From positions 22,725 to 86,724 of the forward strand of contig NZ_DASVCJ010000037.1 in NCBI RefSeq assembly GCF_036381655.1: 64,000 nt of DNA, in the 5' to 3' direction. The notes below the pieces were generated by a model that saw only the letters and a program-made list of their open reading frames with translations, made no database searches and was not told where the DNA came from. Made by a program: the position numbers and the translations under genes. Position 1 is the stretch's first letter. Every line of letters starts with the position of its first letter. Below are positions 8,472 to 17,790 of this stretch, piece by piece. The stretch is from Ferrovibrio sp036381655 (GTDB taxonomy: Bacteria; Pseudomonadota; Alphaproteobacteria; Ferrovibrionales; Ferrovibrionaceae).

Positions 8472-10310
8472 TTATCCTTCCCGCAGGCTTGCGGCCACCC
8501 TGCGCGGCCGTGCCGTTTGGGCGGCGCATGGGTTGCGCGCGGCCAGGAGATTGGCCAGCAGCGGCAGACTGTAGGCGGCGGCCGTCGCCGACCAGTAGAT
8601 CGCTTCGCGATTGCTCAGCCGCTCGATCACCAGCACCAGCACCGGCAGGACGAGCAGCAGATAGCCCAGGATCGCCTCGACGCGGAAGCGGCCCTTGCAG
8701 GCCTGCTGCGGCTGAACCCTGCCGAAGCCGAAGCCGAGCGCAAATAGCGCCGCGCCGCGTTCCGCCGCGCCGAATGCGGATACGGTCAGGCGCAGGGCAA
8801 GGAAGCCGACGGCCGGCAGCAGGAAATAGTCGAGCGGGAAATCGCGATAGCGCCCGGCCACGACCAGCATCAGGCATTGATACGCCGCCAGCACGGCGAA
8901 AAGCGCAAACAGCCATTCGGCGAAGCGGATGCGGCGCAGGCTTTGCAGCTCGTATTGCTGCGCCGGCGGCAGCTTCCGGCGGCGGAACGGCAGATAAGAC
9001 CAGCCCCAGCGGCGCAATTCCTGCAGGCTGAAATCGAGCGAGCGCAGCGGCACCGCCGGCCGCGCCAGCCCCTGCAGCCGGTCGAGCAGTTCGCCATACA
9101 GCATGGCCGCGAAAACCGCCTGCAGGCACCCCATCGCGACGAATTCCGCAAAGCGAAGCGTCGAGTAGTTATGCTCCAGCCCGTATTCCAAGGTGGCGGC
9201 CAGAAAGGCGCCGATGCCCTGCGCAAACAGCGCAGCGGCCAACATGCGGCCGGGCGGCAGGGCGGCGACACGCTGCGCCCGGGGGATGACGACGATCAGC
9301 GCGATCAGCACCGCCATCGCGGCGATCAGCGGCCATTGCGGCAGGTTCGAAACCGCGCCGCCGAGCTCGTATTTCGGATGGCGGAACTCGTCCAGAACGC
9401 CCCAGCTGCCGCCGACCGTGCCCTCCAGCGCCACTTTCCAGGGCTGATCGAAAGCCTCCACCAGATTGTATTCGAGCCCCTTGTCCTGGGCGAGCCGCAG
9501 GAAATCGGTGATGAAGGTCGCCGCCTCGGTACGGGTCGGCACGGCGGCGCGGCGCGAGCGGCCTTCGCTCGGCCAGCCGACCTCGCCGATCAGCACCGGC
9601 TTGCCCGGCAGGTTCTTGCGGATAGTGTCGTAGACCCAGAGGATATGCGGCATCGCGTCGTCGACGCCGACCGGCTGGTCCTCCCAATAGGGCAGGAAAT
9701 GCACGGTGATGAAATCGACCTCGTTCAGCAGCTGCGGATTCTGCAGCCAGTATTCCCACACATCGGCATAGGAGACCGGCTGCTTCACCGCCGCCTTGAC
9801 GCGGCGGATATAACCGATCAGTTCGTCAGCCTTGAGATCCTTGCGCAGCAGCACCTCGTTGCCGACGATCACGCGCTTGATGACGTCGGGATAGCGGTTC
9901 GCCTGCTCGATGAGGGCCGCGACCTCCTTCTCGTTGATGTCGTGCTCCTGACCGAGCCAGGCACTCGCCGTCATCTCTATGCCGTAGCGGCGGGCGATCT
10001 CGGGCACGACCTGCATGCCCTCCAGCGAGGTATAGGTGCGGATGCCCTTGGCGATGCCTTTCAGACTGGCGATGTCCTCCTCGATCTGCTCGCGGCTCGG
10101 ATAGACCTTGTCGAGCGGACCCTGGCCGCGGCGGAACGGCGCGAAGGAAACGCTGTCGATCAGGCCGACCTTGGCGCCATGCGGATCGCTGCCGACCGCG
10201 ACCGGCCGGCTTGGCCACCACCAGCCGGCGACGTTGAGCGCGGCCGCGAGGCCGACGCAGAGCAGCAGCAACAGAAGGCGGGAAGCCGGCTTGGAGGTCG
10301 GCGCATGCAT
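8472..10310 (-). CDS. GH17 glucan-active protein with C-terminal membrane domain, NdvC-like
   Basis: A 612-residue protein with an N-terminal membrane anchor (residues 10-32), a periplasmic GH17 domain (about 45-320) and a C-terminal block of about eight hydrophobic segments. Both GH17 catalytic glutamates appear conserved: the acid/base in IVGNEVLL and the nucleophile in LIGEVGWPSEGRSRR. GH17 proteins cleave or rearrange beta-1,3-glucans; in Bradyrhizobium the homologue NdvC is needed for correct beta-1,6 branching of cyclic beta-glucans. It lies 55 bases downstream of the glucan synthase on the same strand, so co-expression is likely. A transglycosylase or branching role in periplasmic glucan synthesis is inferred; plain hydrolysis is the alternative. 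Confidence 0.8.
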   Translation of the reverse strand: MHAPTSKPASRLLLLLLCVGLAAALNVAGWWWPSRPVAVGSDPHGAKVGLIDSVSFAPFRRGQGPLDKVYPSREQIEEDIASLKGIAKGIRTYTSLEGMQVVPEIARRYGIEMTASAWLGQEHDINEKEVAALIEQANRYPDVIKRVIVGNEVLLRKDLKADELIGYIRRVKAAVKQPVSYADVWEYWLQNPQLLNEVDFITVHFLPYWEDQPVGVDDAMPHILWVYDTIRKNLPGKPVLIGEVGWPSEGRSRRAAVPTRTEAATFITDFLRLAQDKGLEYNLVEAFDQPWKVALEGTVGGSWGVLDEFRHPKYELGGAVSNLPQWPLIAAMAVLIALIVVIPRAQRVAALPPGRMLAAALFAQGIGAFLAATLEYGLEHNYSTLRFAEFVAMGCLQAVFAAMLYGELLDRLQGLARPAVPLRSLDFSLQELRRWGWSYLPFRRRKLPPAQQYELQSLRRIRFAEWLFALFAVLAAYQCLMLVVAGRYRDFPLDYFLLPAVGFLALRLTVSAFGAAERGAALFALGFGFGRVQPQQACKGRFRVEAILGYLLLVLPVLVLVIERLSNREAIYWSATAAAYSLPLLANLLAARNPCAAQTARPRRVAASLREG

Positions 10311-10365
10311 GGGGCGATCCGCGGCGGGCGAGGCGGGTTACTGGCGGTTCGTCACGGGAACGACG

Positions 10366-13014
10366 TCACTGGGCAGGGCTGCCCTGCGAGCCGATCTCGG
10401 CCTGCGCGGGCGGCTGCGGCGCCGGCGCCGGGACGGTCTTGCTCGGCGGCTTCGGCGCCACGTTGATCGCCGCCAGGACCAGCGAGGCCCAATAGGGCAC
10501 CGATTGCGCCCACATGACGACCGCCCAGAGCCGCGCTTCTGGATCTTCGCCGCCCTGGAAATTCCACATGGCGATGCCGGCCAGCACCAGCAGCGCGCCG
10601 AGCAGCGTTTCCTCCTGCGCCATGATCAGCGCCTGCAGGAAAGCCGGCTGGTCCTCATGCTTGGGCGTGCGGATGAACGGCAGCTTCGAGGTGAACAGGC
10701 CGAAGATCATCGCCCGCGCGATCGTATAGGTCAGCGCCAGGCCGGCAAGGCCGGCCCCCATGCGCTGGCGGAAAGTGCAGGGCACGCGTATCTTATAGAG
10801 CCAGAGGAACTGCGCCAGCTTGGCGCCGAACACCGCCACCACGGGCAGCAGGAACAGCGCCAGCGGCAGTTCGAAATATTTCGGCAGGGTCATGACGCCG
10901 ACCGTCCAGATCAGCGAGGCGATGGCGAAGACCAGGCCCAGCGCATCGGCGAACCACGGCATCCAGCCGGTGATGAAGTGATAGCGCTGCATCGGGTCGA
11001 GCTTGCGATCCGCCCCCGGCAGCATGTCGCGCCAATGCCGCTTCATGATCTGCACCGCACCATAGGCCCAGCGGAAGCGCTGGCTCTTGTAGCCGGCGAA
11101 GCTGTCCGGCGTCAGCCCATAGCCGAAGCGGCGGTCGGTATAGACCGAATGCCAGCCGCCGGCGAGCAGGCGCAGGCCCATCTCGGCATCCTCGCAGATG
11201 CACCATTCCGCCCAGGGGCCGACATGCTCGATGGCGGCGCGGCGGATCAGCGTCATCGTGCCGTGCTGGATGATGGCGTCGCGCTCGTTGCGCTGAACCA
11301 TGCCGATCTGGAAGAAGCCGGCATATTCCCAGTTGATGAATTCCTTGAAGCGGTCGTTCTTCCAGTCGTGATGATCCTGCGGCGCCTGCACGAAGCCGAT
11401 ATCGGCCCGGTCGAAATACGGCACCAGCGACTTCAGCCAATCCGGCTCGATCAGGTAGTCGGCGTCGATCACGCCGATGATCTCGGCATCCTTGGCGGTA
11501 TGGCGCAGCGCGAAATTCAGCGCGCCGGCCTTGAAGCCCTTCAGCGGCGCGACATGGAAGAAACGGAAACGCTCGCCGAGCTGTTTGCAGTATTCCTCGA
11601 TGGGACGCCAGACCTTCTCGTCCTTGGTGTTGTTGTCGATGATCAGGACTTCGAAATTCGGATAATCCAGCCGCGCCAGCGCATCGAGCGTCTTCTTCAG
11701 CATCTCCGGCGGCTCGTTATAGGCCGGGACGTGGATCGACACCTTCGGCCAGCTGCGCTCGATATCGGTCTTGAAGGGAAGGAAATGCCGCTTGCGCCGG
11801 CTCGACCAGATCACCTCCGACATTTCCAGCCCTTCGGCCAGCACGACGAGGAACAGCATGAACAGCAGCGGCAGCAGCATCGCCCACATCACCGCGATGC
11901 CGGGGCTCATATAGGTGCGCAGGCCGGAATCGATCACCATGACGATGGCGCTGGTCACCAGCTGGATCAGCGCGACGAAGAAGACGCGGCCGATGAAGCG
12001 CAGCTCCGCCCAGCGCGCCAGGAACCAGGCCATCAGCGGCAGCGCCAGCAGCACGGAAGCCGCCGCGAGCTGCGGCCAGTTCGGGCGGTTGCTGACCGGG
12101 CCGACCATGGGGAACTTCGGCGTGCGATCGGCGGTATAAAGACCCCAATATGCGCCGACGCTGCCTTCGATATTGCGCTTCCAGGGCTGGTCGAAGGCTT
12201 CCTGGACGTAATAGTCGAGCCCGCGCTGGTTGGCGATGTTGAGGAACAGGCGCAGGAAGGAGGCCTGGCTGGTCGGGCTCGGCACCGCGTCGCGGCGGAT
12301 GCGGCCTTCGGAGGGCCAGCCGACCTCGGTGATCACCACCTTCTTGGTCGGGTAGGCGTCCTTGACCTGCTGATAGCGCTCCAGCGCGTATTCGACCGCC
12401 TTCTCCGGCGACTGGCCTTCCCAATACGGCAGAAGATGGATGGCGATGTAATCGACTTCCTTGCCGAGCTGCGGATAGCGTAGCCAGATGTCCCAGGTCT
12501 CGGCGGTGGAGACTTCGACATGCTTGCCGCGATTGGCCAGCTCGGTGCGCACCCGCCGGATATACTGGATCAGATCCTGGAGCGGCATGTCGGCGCGCAG
12601 CAAGGTTTCGTTGCCGACCAGCACGCGATGTACGTTGTTCTGGGTATCGGCGATGCGGACGAGGTTCTCGATTTCCTTCTCGTTGCGGTCCAGCCGGTTG
12701 TCCAGCCAGGTGCCCTGCATCACCTCGAGGCCGTAGCGCCCGGCGATCTCGGCGATCTTGCCCTGGCCGTCCAGCGTCGAATAGGTGCGGACTTGCCGCA
12801 CCTGGCCGGCGAGGATCTGCATGTCCTGCTCGATTTCCTCATCGGACGGGAATTTGCCGGCGCGCGGATCCTGATCGGCACGGAACGGCGTGTAGTCGAC
12901 GCCGCTGATCACTTGGCCCCAGGGCCGCGGCTCGACGGGCCAGTTGAGATAGGCCCATCCGGCAAGATTGAGGACGGCAACGAGGAGAAGGACGACAAGT
13001 CCCGAATAGCGCAT
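10366..13014 (-). CDS. GH17-GT2 fusion beta-glucan synthase, NdvB-like
   Basis: An 882-residue inner-membrane enzyme. An N-terminal anchor (MRYSGLVVLLLVAVLNLAGW) precedes a periplasmic GH17-like domain (to about residue 300) with intact glutamates in VLVGNETLL and VITEVGWPSEGRIRR. Membrane helices follow, then a cytoplasmic family-2 glycosyltransferase domain: HVPAYNEPPEML, GVIDADYL (DxD), CICEDAEMGLRLL and the QRFRW product motif, with more helices at the C-terminus. It should polymerise UDP-glucose into beta-glucan. The start at 13014 is chosen because AAGGG stands before it and the anchor begins there; an upstream ATG at 13059 lacks a ribosome site. It differs from the very large Rhizobium NdvB and resembles the Bradyrhizobium type. 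Confidence 0.85.
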   Translation of the reverse strand: MRYSGLVVLLLVAVLNLAGWAYLNWPVEPRPWGQVISGVDYTPFRADQDPRAGKFPSDEEIEQDMQILAGQVRQVRTYSTLDGQGKIAEIAGRYGLEVMQGTWLDNRLDRNEKEIENLVRIADTQNNVHRVLVGNETLLRADMPLQDLIQYIRRVRTELANRGKHVEVSTAETWDIWLRYPQLGKEVDYIAIHLLPYWEGQSPEKAVEYALERYQQVKDAYPTKKVVITEVGWPSEGRIRRDAVPSPTSQASFLRLFLNIANQRGLDYYVQEAFDQPWKRNIEGSVGAYWGLYTADRTPKFPMVGPVSNRPNWPQLAAASVLLALPLMAWFLARWAELRFIGRVFFVALIQLVTSAIVMVIDSGLRTYMSPGIAVMWAMLLPLLFMLFLVVLAEGLEMSEVIWSSRRKRHFLPFKTDIERSWPKVSIHVPAYNEPPEMLKKTLDALARLDYPNFEVLIIDNNTKDEKVWRPIEEYCKQLGERFRFFHVAPLKGFKAGALNFALRHTAKDAEIIGVIDADYLIEPDWLKSLVPYFDRADIGFVQAPQDHHDWKNDRFKEFINWEYAGFFQIGMVQRNERDAIIQHGTMTLIRRAAIEHVGPWAEWCICEDAEMGLRLLAGGWHSVYTDRRFGYGLTPDSFAGYKSQRFRWAYGAVQIMKRHWRDMLPGADRKLDPMQRYHFITGWMPWFADALGLVFAIASLIWTVGVMTLPKYFELPLALFLLPVVAVFGAKLAQFLWLYKIRVPCTFRQRMGAGLAGLALTYTIARAMIFGLFTSKLPFIRTPKHEDQPAFLQALIMAQEETLLGALLVLAGIAMWNFQGGEDPEARLWAVVMWAQSVPYWASLVLAAINVAPKPPSKTVPAPAPQPPAQAEIGSQGSPAQ

Positions 13015-13209
13015 GGCTGCCCTTGGCAGATATGAGGTGACCTTGCCGGCAGCAACCATCGACCGGCCAACCTGCCCGCTCGGGCAGTCTCTAGGCGGTC
13101 AATATGGCGGCTTTGCGGCGGACGGCGGACTATACGGTGACGCCGAAATAGAGTCGAGAGGACGGTACGTTATCGTGCGTTCGGGCCCGCGGCTGACGAA
13201 ATCTCCTGG

Positions 13210-13701
13210 CTAGCTGTCCGCTTTGGCGAGATGAGACAGCGGCAGAGGCGCATCGGTCTTCACCGGACGGATGACGAAGTTCGAGCGGATATCCTTGACC
13301 ATCGGCAGCGACAACAAGCGCTGGGTCAGCAACTCCTCGTAGGCCGCTAAATCCGGTACGACGACTTCGGCGACGAAATCCGGCTCGCCAGAAACCATAT
13401 TGACCGCGACGACCTCCGGGATCGCCTGCAGAAGCTGCTGGTGGAGCGCCGCGTTCTCGGTGGAATGCCGTTCCACCTTGATCTCGACGTAAATGGTCAG
13501 CCCCAGGCCCAGCCGGCGGCGGTCAAGTACCGCCCGGTAGCCGCGGATATAGCCTTCCTGCTCCAGCCGCCGGACCCGGCGCAGGCAGGGCGACGGCGAA
13601 AGGCCGACCCGCTCGGCCAGTTCCACATTGCTCAGCCGACCGTCCTCCTGCAGCGCCGAGAGGATCTTCCAGTCGAACACGTCCAGGTCAGGATTTGGCA
13701 T
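13210..13701 (-). CDS. Lrp/AsnC family transcriptional regulator
   Basis: A 163-residue regulator with an N-terminal winged helix (DVFDWKILSALQEDGRLSN, then LAERVGLSPSPCLRRVRRLE) and a C-terminal RAM ligand-binding domain (about residues 70-145). Lrp-type proteins form octamers that respond to amino acids. It is divergent from an EamA exporter and an aminotransferase with only 132 bases between, the usual arrangement for a local activator of amino-acid export and turnover. AGAGG lies seven bases before the ATG at 13701. Direct repeats ATAATCTGC 21 bases apart sit at its start and may be its own operator. Confidence 0.92.
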   Translation of the reverse strand: MPNPDLDVFDWKILSALQEDGRLSNVELAERVGLSPSPCLRRVRRLEQEGYIRGYRAVLDRRRLGLGLTIYVEIKVERHSTENAALHQQLLQAIPEVVAVNMVSGEPDFVAEVVVPDLAAYEELLTQRLLSLPMVKDIRSNFVIRPVKTDAPLPLSHLAKADS

Positions 13702-13729
13702 AATCTGCCTCTTGCAAAGAATAATCTGC
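13700..13729. promoter_or_regulatory. Direct repeat, candidate Lrp operator
   Basis: ATAATCTGC occurs at 13700-13708 and again at 13721-13729, exactly 21 bases apart, which places both copies on the same face of the helix. The first copy overlaps the start codon of the lrp-type gene and the second lies in the divergent promoter region, next to an AT-rich stretch (TATATATTG) that could be a -10 region. Confidence 0.4.
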
Positions 13730-13833
13730 GTATATATTGCCGAAATATCCTACAGAAGGGCATAAATAGCAAGGACATGCCCTGCCCTTCCGCGCCATGG
13801 TAAGCCCATCGCAAACGCTTCCAGGAGCCCCCC

Positions 13834-14781
13834 ATGTCCGTCGATACCTGCCTTCCCGCAACCGCCGCCCTCAGCCGGGCCGAACCGGACCGGACCCGCC
13901 TGCTGGGGGCTGCCGCCGCGCTGTTCACCGTCGTGCTCTGGGCGGCGGGCATGGTCGCAACCCGCTTTGGCGTGACCGGCTCGCTGTCGCTTTACGACGT
14001 CGTCTTCCTGCGGCTCGTGCTGCCCGCCCTGCTGCTGCTCCCCCTGCTGTGGCGGTCGGCCCGCGCCGAAGCCTTCCGCGGCATTTCCCGCCCGGTGCTC
14101 GCCGTCCTGGCGATCGGAGCCGGGGTTCCCTTCATGCTGGTCAGCAGCGCCGGAATGGTCTTCGCTCCGGCCGCCCATGCCGGAGCGCTCATGCCCGGCG
14201 TCATGCCGCTGTTCGCCGCCCTGCTCGCCCTGCTGCTGCTGGGCGAGCGGTTCAATGCCGCCCGCAAGGCCGGCATCCTTCTGATGCTGCTGGGCGCCGT
14301 CGCCGTTGGCGGCCATCAGGTGGTTAACGGCACCACCGGCGCCTGGCGCGGCGATCTTTTGTTCATCACAGCCGGCGCGATGTGGGCGTCCTACACCATC
14401 GCCATGAAAAAGAGCGGCCTCACCGCCTGGCAGGCGGTCGCCCTGATCTATGTCTCGTCCTTTATCCTCTATGCTCCGGTCTATCTTCTCTGGCTCGACA
14501 GCCGCCTGCCGGCCGCGCCGGTTTCGGAGATCGCGGTGCAGCTGGTGCAGTCGGTCGCCTCAGGCCTGCTCAGCATGGCGGCCTATGGCTTTGCCGTGCG
14601 CCGGCTCGGCGCCGCCGGCGCGGCCGCTTTCGGCGCCCTCACTCCGGCGCTGACGGCGCTCATGGCGATTCCCCTTCTGGGCGAATGGCCGGATACGGCG
14701 ACCTGGAGCGGCATCGCCGCCGTCAGCTTCGGCGTCGCGCTGGCCAACGGCGTCTTCGCCAGACGGCCCCGGCCGGCATGA
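13834..14781 (+). CDS. EamA/DMT family transporter
   Basis: A 315-residue membrane protein with about ten hydrophobic helices in two EamA repeats (roughly residues 27-155 and 165-305). Each repeat has the family's typical pattern, for example SLYDVVFLRLVLPALLLLPL in the first and TAGAMWASYTIAMKKSGLT in the second. Members export amino acids or related metabolites. AGGAG lies six bases before ATG 13834. It is divergent from the Lrp regulator and its stop codon overlaps, as ATGA, a possible start of the aminotransferase gene. Export of an amino acid is inferred from the neighbours only. Confidence 0.9.
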   Translation: MSVDTCLPATAALSRAEPDRTRLLGAAAALFTVVLWAAGMVATRFGVTGSLSLYDVVFLRLVLPALLLLPLLWRSARAEAFRGISRPVLAVLAIGAGVPFMLVSSAGMVFAPAAHAGALMPGVMPLFAALLALLLLGERFNAARKAGILLMLLGAVAVGGHQVVNGTTGAWRGDLLFITAGAMWASYTIAMKKSGLTAWQAVALIYVSSFILYAPVYLLWLDSRLPAAPVSEIAVQLVQSVASGLLSMAAYGFAVRRLGAAGAAAFGALTPALTALMAIPLLGEWPDTATWSGIAAVSFGVALANGVFARRPRPA

Positions 14782-16009
14782 ACATCCTGGTTTCACCATC
14801 TGAGCAACGACCGACCATGTCCAAGCATAGCGACCGCGACTTTCCGATCCCGCAGCCCTCGCCCCGCAGCGACCTCGAGATCTACCGCATGTGGGAGATC
14901 TTCAAGGCGGTGAATGCGCGGGTGCAGGCCGGCGGCGAGGTCGTCAACCTGCTGGTCGGCGAGCCGACCTTTCCGCCGCCGCAACGCGCCGTGGCGGCGG
15001 CGCAGGCCGCGCTGCAGAAGGGCCGCGGGCTCGGCTATACCGAAGCGCTCGGGATCGACGCGCTGCGCCAGGGCATCGCGCGGCTTTACCGGCGGCGCTA
15101 TGGCCTTACGATCCCGGCGGAGCGCATCGCCGTCACCATCGGCACGTCATCGGGCTTCATGCTGGCCTTCCTGGCCGCCTTCGAGGCCGGGCAGACCGTC
15201 GCCGTGGTCGAGCCGAGCTACCCGGCCTATCGCGGCACGCTGAAAGCGGTGAATCTCGATGCCTACCGTCTCGGGACCGATGCCAGCACGCGCTATCAGG
15301 TGACACCGGCGCTGATCGAGGCGCTGCCCGAGCATGTCGCCGGCGTGGTAGTGGCCAGCCCTGCCAATCCGACCGGAACCAAGCTTTCCGCCCGGGACCT
15401 GAAAGCCGTCTACGAGGCGTGCCGCCGGCGCGGCCTGTGGCTGATCGTCGACGAACTCTATCACGGCGTCACCTTCGAGCAGCCGGCCGGCAGCGTGCTG
15501 GCGGCGGGCGACGAGGTGATCGTCGTCAACGGCTTCTCCAAATACTGGGCATGACCGGATGGCGCATCGGCTGGCTGGTGCTGCCCGAGCGGCTGGTGCC
15601 GCGCATCGAGGCGCTGGCCGGCAGCCTGCAGATTTCGGCGCCGACGCTGTCGCAGATTGCCGCGCTCGCGGCGCTTGACAGCGACGAGGAGATGAATGCC
15701 CGGGTGCAGCTCTATCGCCGCAACCGCGACCGGCTGCTGGCGGCCTTGCCGCGGCTTGGCGTGAGGCGTTTCGCACCGCCGGACGGAGCATTCTATCTGT
15801 ATGTCGATGTCGGCGATTTCACCGGCGATTCCGTCGCCTTCTGCCGCCGCATGCTGGACGAGACCGGCGTGGTCGCCGCCCCCGGCGTCGATTTCGACAC
15901 CGCGCAAGGCGAACGTTACCTGCGCTTCTCCTTCTGCATGGAAGAGGCGGTGATCGACGAAGCGATCAGGCGCCTGGAGCCGTGGTTCGCCAGGCTGAAC
16001 AGACGGTAA
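14778..16009 (+). pseudogene. PLP-dependent class I/II aminotransferase, interrupted by a frameshift
   Basis: The first part (14778 or 14817 to 15554) encodes the N-terminal half including the aspartate region ASPANPTGTKLS and the PLP lysine in NGFSKYW. It then stops at TGA 15552-15554. The next frame carries the expected continuation MTGWRIGWLVLPERLVPRIE and runs to 16009 with the C-terminal arginine motif YLRFSF. One missing base near 15549-15551 explains the break. The result is an ATGA junction, so the second half could in principle be translated by re-initiation. Otherwise full length for fold type I aminotransferases (about 395 residues). Either a sequencing error or a real mutation; the ATG at 14778 overlaps the exporter stop. 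The amino acid substrate is unknown. Confidence 0.8.
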
Positions 16010-16023
16010 AGGCCCGCTCTCCA

Positions 16024-16050
16024 TCGTTCCCGCGATAGCGGGCATGACGA
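16024..16050. terminator. Small hairpin between convergent genes
   Basis: CCCGC (16029-16033), a GATA loop and GCGGG (16038-16042) form a perfect short stem, with TCGT/ACGA (16024-16027, 16047-16050) outside it. It lies between the convergent aminotransferase and methyltransferase genes. The same layout resembles short REP-like elements, so it may be a repeat acting as a bidirectional terminator. Confidence 0.4.
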
Positions 16051-16058
16051 TCGGTCCG

Positions 16059-17246
16059 TCAATCCAGCTGCAGCACCTGCCATTTCAGATAAGCGCTTTC
16101 CGGCAGATGCGGATGCATCGGATGATCCGGCCCGGCGCCGCCGGACAGCACGATGCGGCCCTGGCGTCCGGCCTGGCTCAGGCCGATCGACACTTCCCTG
16201 GCGAAAAGATCGCCGGGCAGCAGATGCGCGCAGCAGGCGACGAACCAGAAGCCGCCCGGCGCCACCAGCGGCGCGGCCAGCTTGGCAAGCTTGCGATAGG
16301 CGCGGCTGCCCGGACCAAGATCCTTGCGGCTTTTGACGAAGTTGGGCGGATCGGTGATCACCACGCCGAAGCGTTCGCCCTGCAGCTTCTCCAGCGCCGC
16401 GAAGGCATCGCCCTTCTCGAACCGGGCAACATGATCGAGCCGGTTCGCCGTCGCCGCCTGGCTGGCCAGGTCGATGCCGAGTTCGGAACGATCGATGCCG
16501 CGCACCGATCGCGCGCCGGCCTTGGCCGCGGTCAGCGCGAAGGCGCCGATATGGCAATAGCAGTCGAGCACGTCCTGGCCGCGGCTGAGTTGGGCCAGCC
16601 TGGCGCGGGCCTCGGCGAGATCGTAATACCAGCCCGTCTTCTGCCCCTGCAGCAGATCGAGCGGGAAATGCACGCCGCCCTCTTCCACTTCTGGCTTCGG
16701 CTCGAGTTGGCCGAAGGCGAGGTCGATGCTGGGCGCCAGCCCCTCCAATTGCCGCACGGCGGTATCGTTGCGCAGCACCACGGCGCGCGGCGCAAACACC
16801 GCACGCAGCGCATCGAGCAAGGCCGGCGTGAGGTCGTCCGCACCCGCCGTATTGGCCTGCACGGTGAACACATCGCCGTAGCGGTCGATGACGAATCCGG
16901 GAAAGCCGTCCGCCTCGGCATGCGCGAGCCGATAATAGGGCTGCGAAAAAAACCGCTCGCGCAGCGTCAATGCGCGCCGCAGCCGCGTAGCGAGAAAGCC
17001 CGCATCTATGCGCGCGGCGGTATCCGTTGTCCATAATCGCGCTGCGATCAGGGAATGCGGATTGAAACTCGCCAGTCCGATATCGCCGCCATGCGCGTCA
17101 ATGAGGCGGACGATGCAACCGGACGGCAGCGCTTTCGCCTTAGCGTCGATCTCGATCTCGTTGGAGTAAACCCAGGGGTGACCACCCCTAACACGGCGCT
17201 CTTCGCGCGCTTTCACGCGCAGGACGGGCAGCGTCGAAGCAGGCAT
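16059..17246 (-). CDS. Class I SAM-dependent rRNA methyltransferase, RlmI-like
   Basis: A 395-residue RlmI/RlmK-type enzyme that methylates a cytosine C5 in 23S rRNA. An N-terminal PUA-like RNA-binding domain (VKAREERRVRGGHPWVYSNE, residues 10-75) is followed by a linker domain and a Rossmann methyltransferase domain from about residue 190. The SAM motif is VLDCYCHIGAFAL and the catalytic DPPNFVKS motif follows. Another Cys-containing motif is WFVACCAHLL, where many homologues have SCS. The ATG at 17246 is preferred to a TTG six bases upstream. Assigned by domain order; the exact target base is inferred from the family. Confidence 0.87.
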   Translation of the reverse strand: MPASTLPVLRVKAREERRVRGGHPWVYSNEIEIDAKAKALPSGCIVRLIDAHGGDIGLASFNPHSLIAARLWTTDTAARIDAGFLATRLRRALTLRERFFSQPYYRLAHAEADGFPGFVIDRYGDVFTVQANTAGADDLTPALLDALRAVFAPRAVVLRNDTAVRQLEGLAPSIDLAFGQLEPKPEVEEGGVHFPLDLLQGQKTGWYYDLAEARARLAQLSRGQDVLDCYCHIGAFALTAAKAGARSVRGIDRSELGIDLASQAATANRLDHVARFEKGDAFAALEKLQGERFGVVITDPPNFVKSRKDLGPGSRAYRKLAKLAAPLVAPGGFWFVACCAHLLPGDLFAREVSIGLSQAGRQGRIVLSGGAGPDHPMHPHLPESAYLKWQVLQLD

Positions 17247-17319
17247 GGACAAGGCCTCAAGGTTTGGTTTATCTCGCGATCCGATACCTGATCGCCGCCT
17301 GGATTGCGAGCCCTATTCG

Positions 17320-17730
17320 ATGTTTCAACTCCATGATCAATTGCGCCGCGACACGCTTGCGGTCTGCCGCATGAAATTGTGTCTCGTGCAGTTGATGAAC
17401 GATGCACAATATCCCTGGCTCATTCTCATTCCGGCGGCGGACAATCTGACCGAGATCGCCGACCTGAGCGAGAAGCAGCGCAAGCTGCTGATCAATGAGA
17501 TCGCCCAGGCCGAACGCGTGCTGCAGCACATCTACAAGCCCTACAAGCTGAATGTCGGCGCGCTGGGCAACATGGTGCCGCAGCTGCACATCCACGTCAT
17601 CGCCCGCTTTCAGGAGGACCCGGCCTGGCCCGCGCCGGTCTGGGGCCGCCTGCCGCCGCGTCCCTATGAGGAGGCGGCGCTGCGCGCCACGATCGCGAAG
17701 CTGCAGAACGCCTTCATCGCGCGGGTCTAG
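17320..17730 (+). CDS. HIT family protein
   Basis: A 136-residue histidine-triad protein, a nucleotide hydrolase or transferase fold. The triad region reads PQLHIHVIARF, giving H-x-H-x-x; the triad's third histidine is replaced, which occurs in some branches. A conserved upstream stretch is DAQYPWLILIPA. The start ATG at 17320 matches the usual beginning of the family (MFQLHDQLRRDT); a longer frame from 17245 adds an unrelated leader and would overlap the methyltransferase start region. The biological substrate is unknown. Confidence 0.85.
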   Translation: MFQLHDQLRRDTLAVCRMKLCLVQLMNDAQYPWLILIPAADNLTEIADLSEKQRKLLINEIAQAERVLQHIYKPYKLNVGALGNMVPQLHIHVIARFQEDPAWPAPVWGRLPPRPYEEAALRATIAKLQNAFIARV

Positions 17731-17790
17731 GCTGCCTCCCACCGCCCGCTTCGCCTAGCCAGGAGCCTGGCCCGAGCGTATAAGAGGCCT

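Noticed and set aside
15540..15556. Programmed frameshift in the aminotransferase
   Set aside because: No slippery heptamer or downstream structure is seen at TACTGGGCATGACC; a simple one-base loss is enough.
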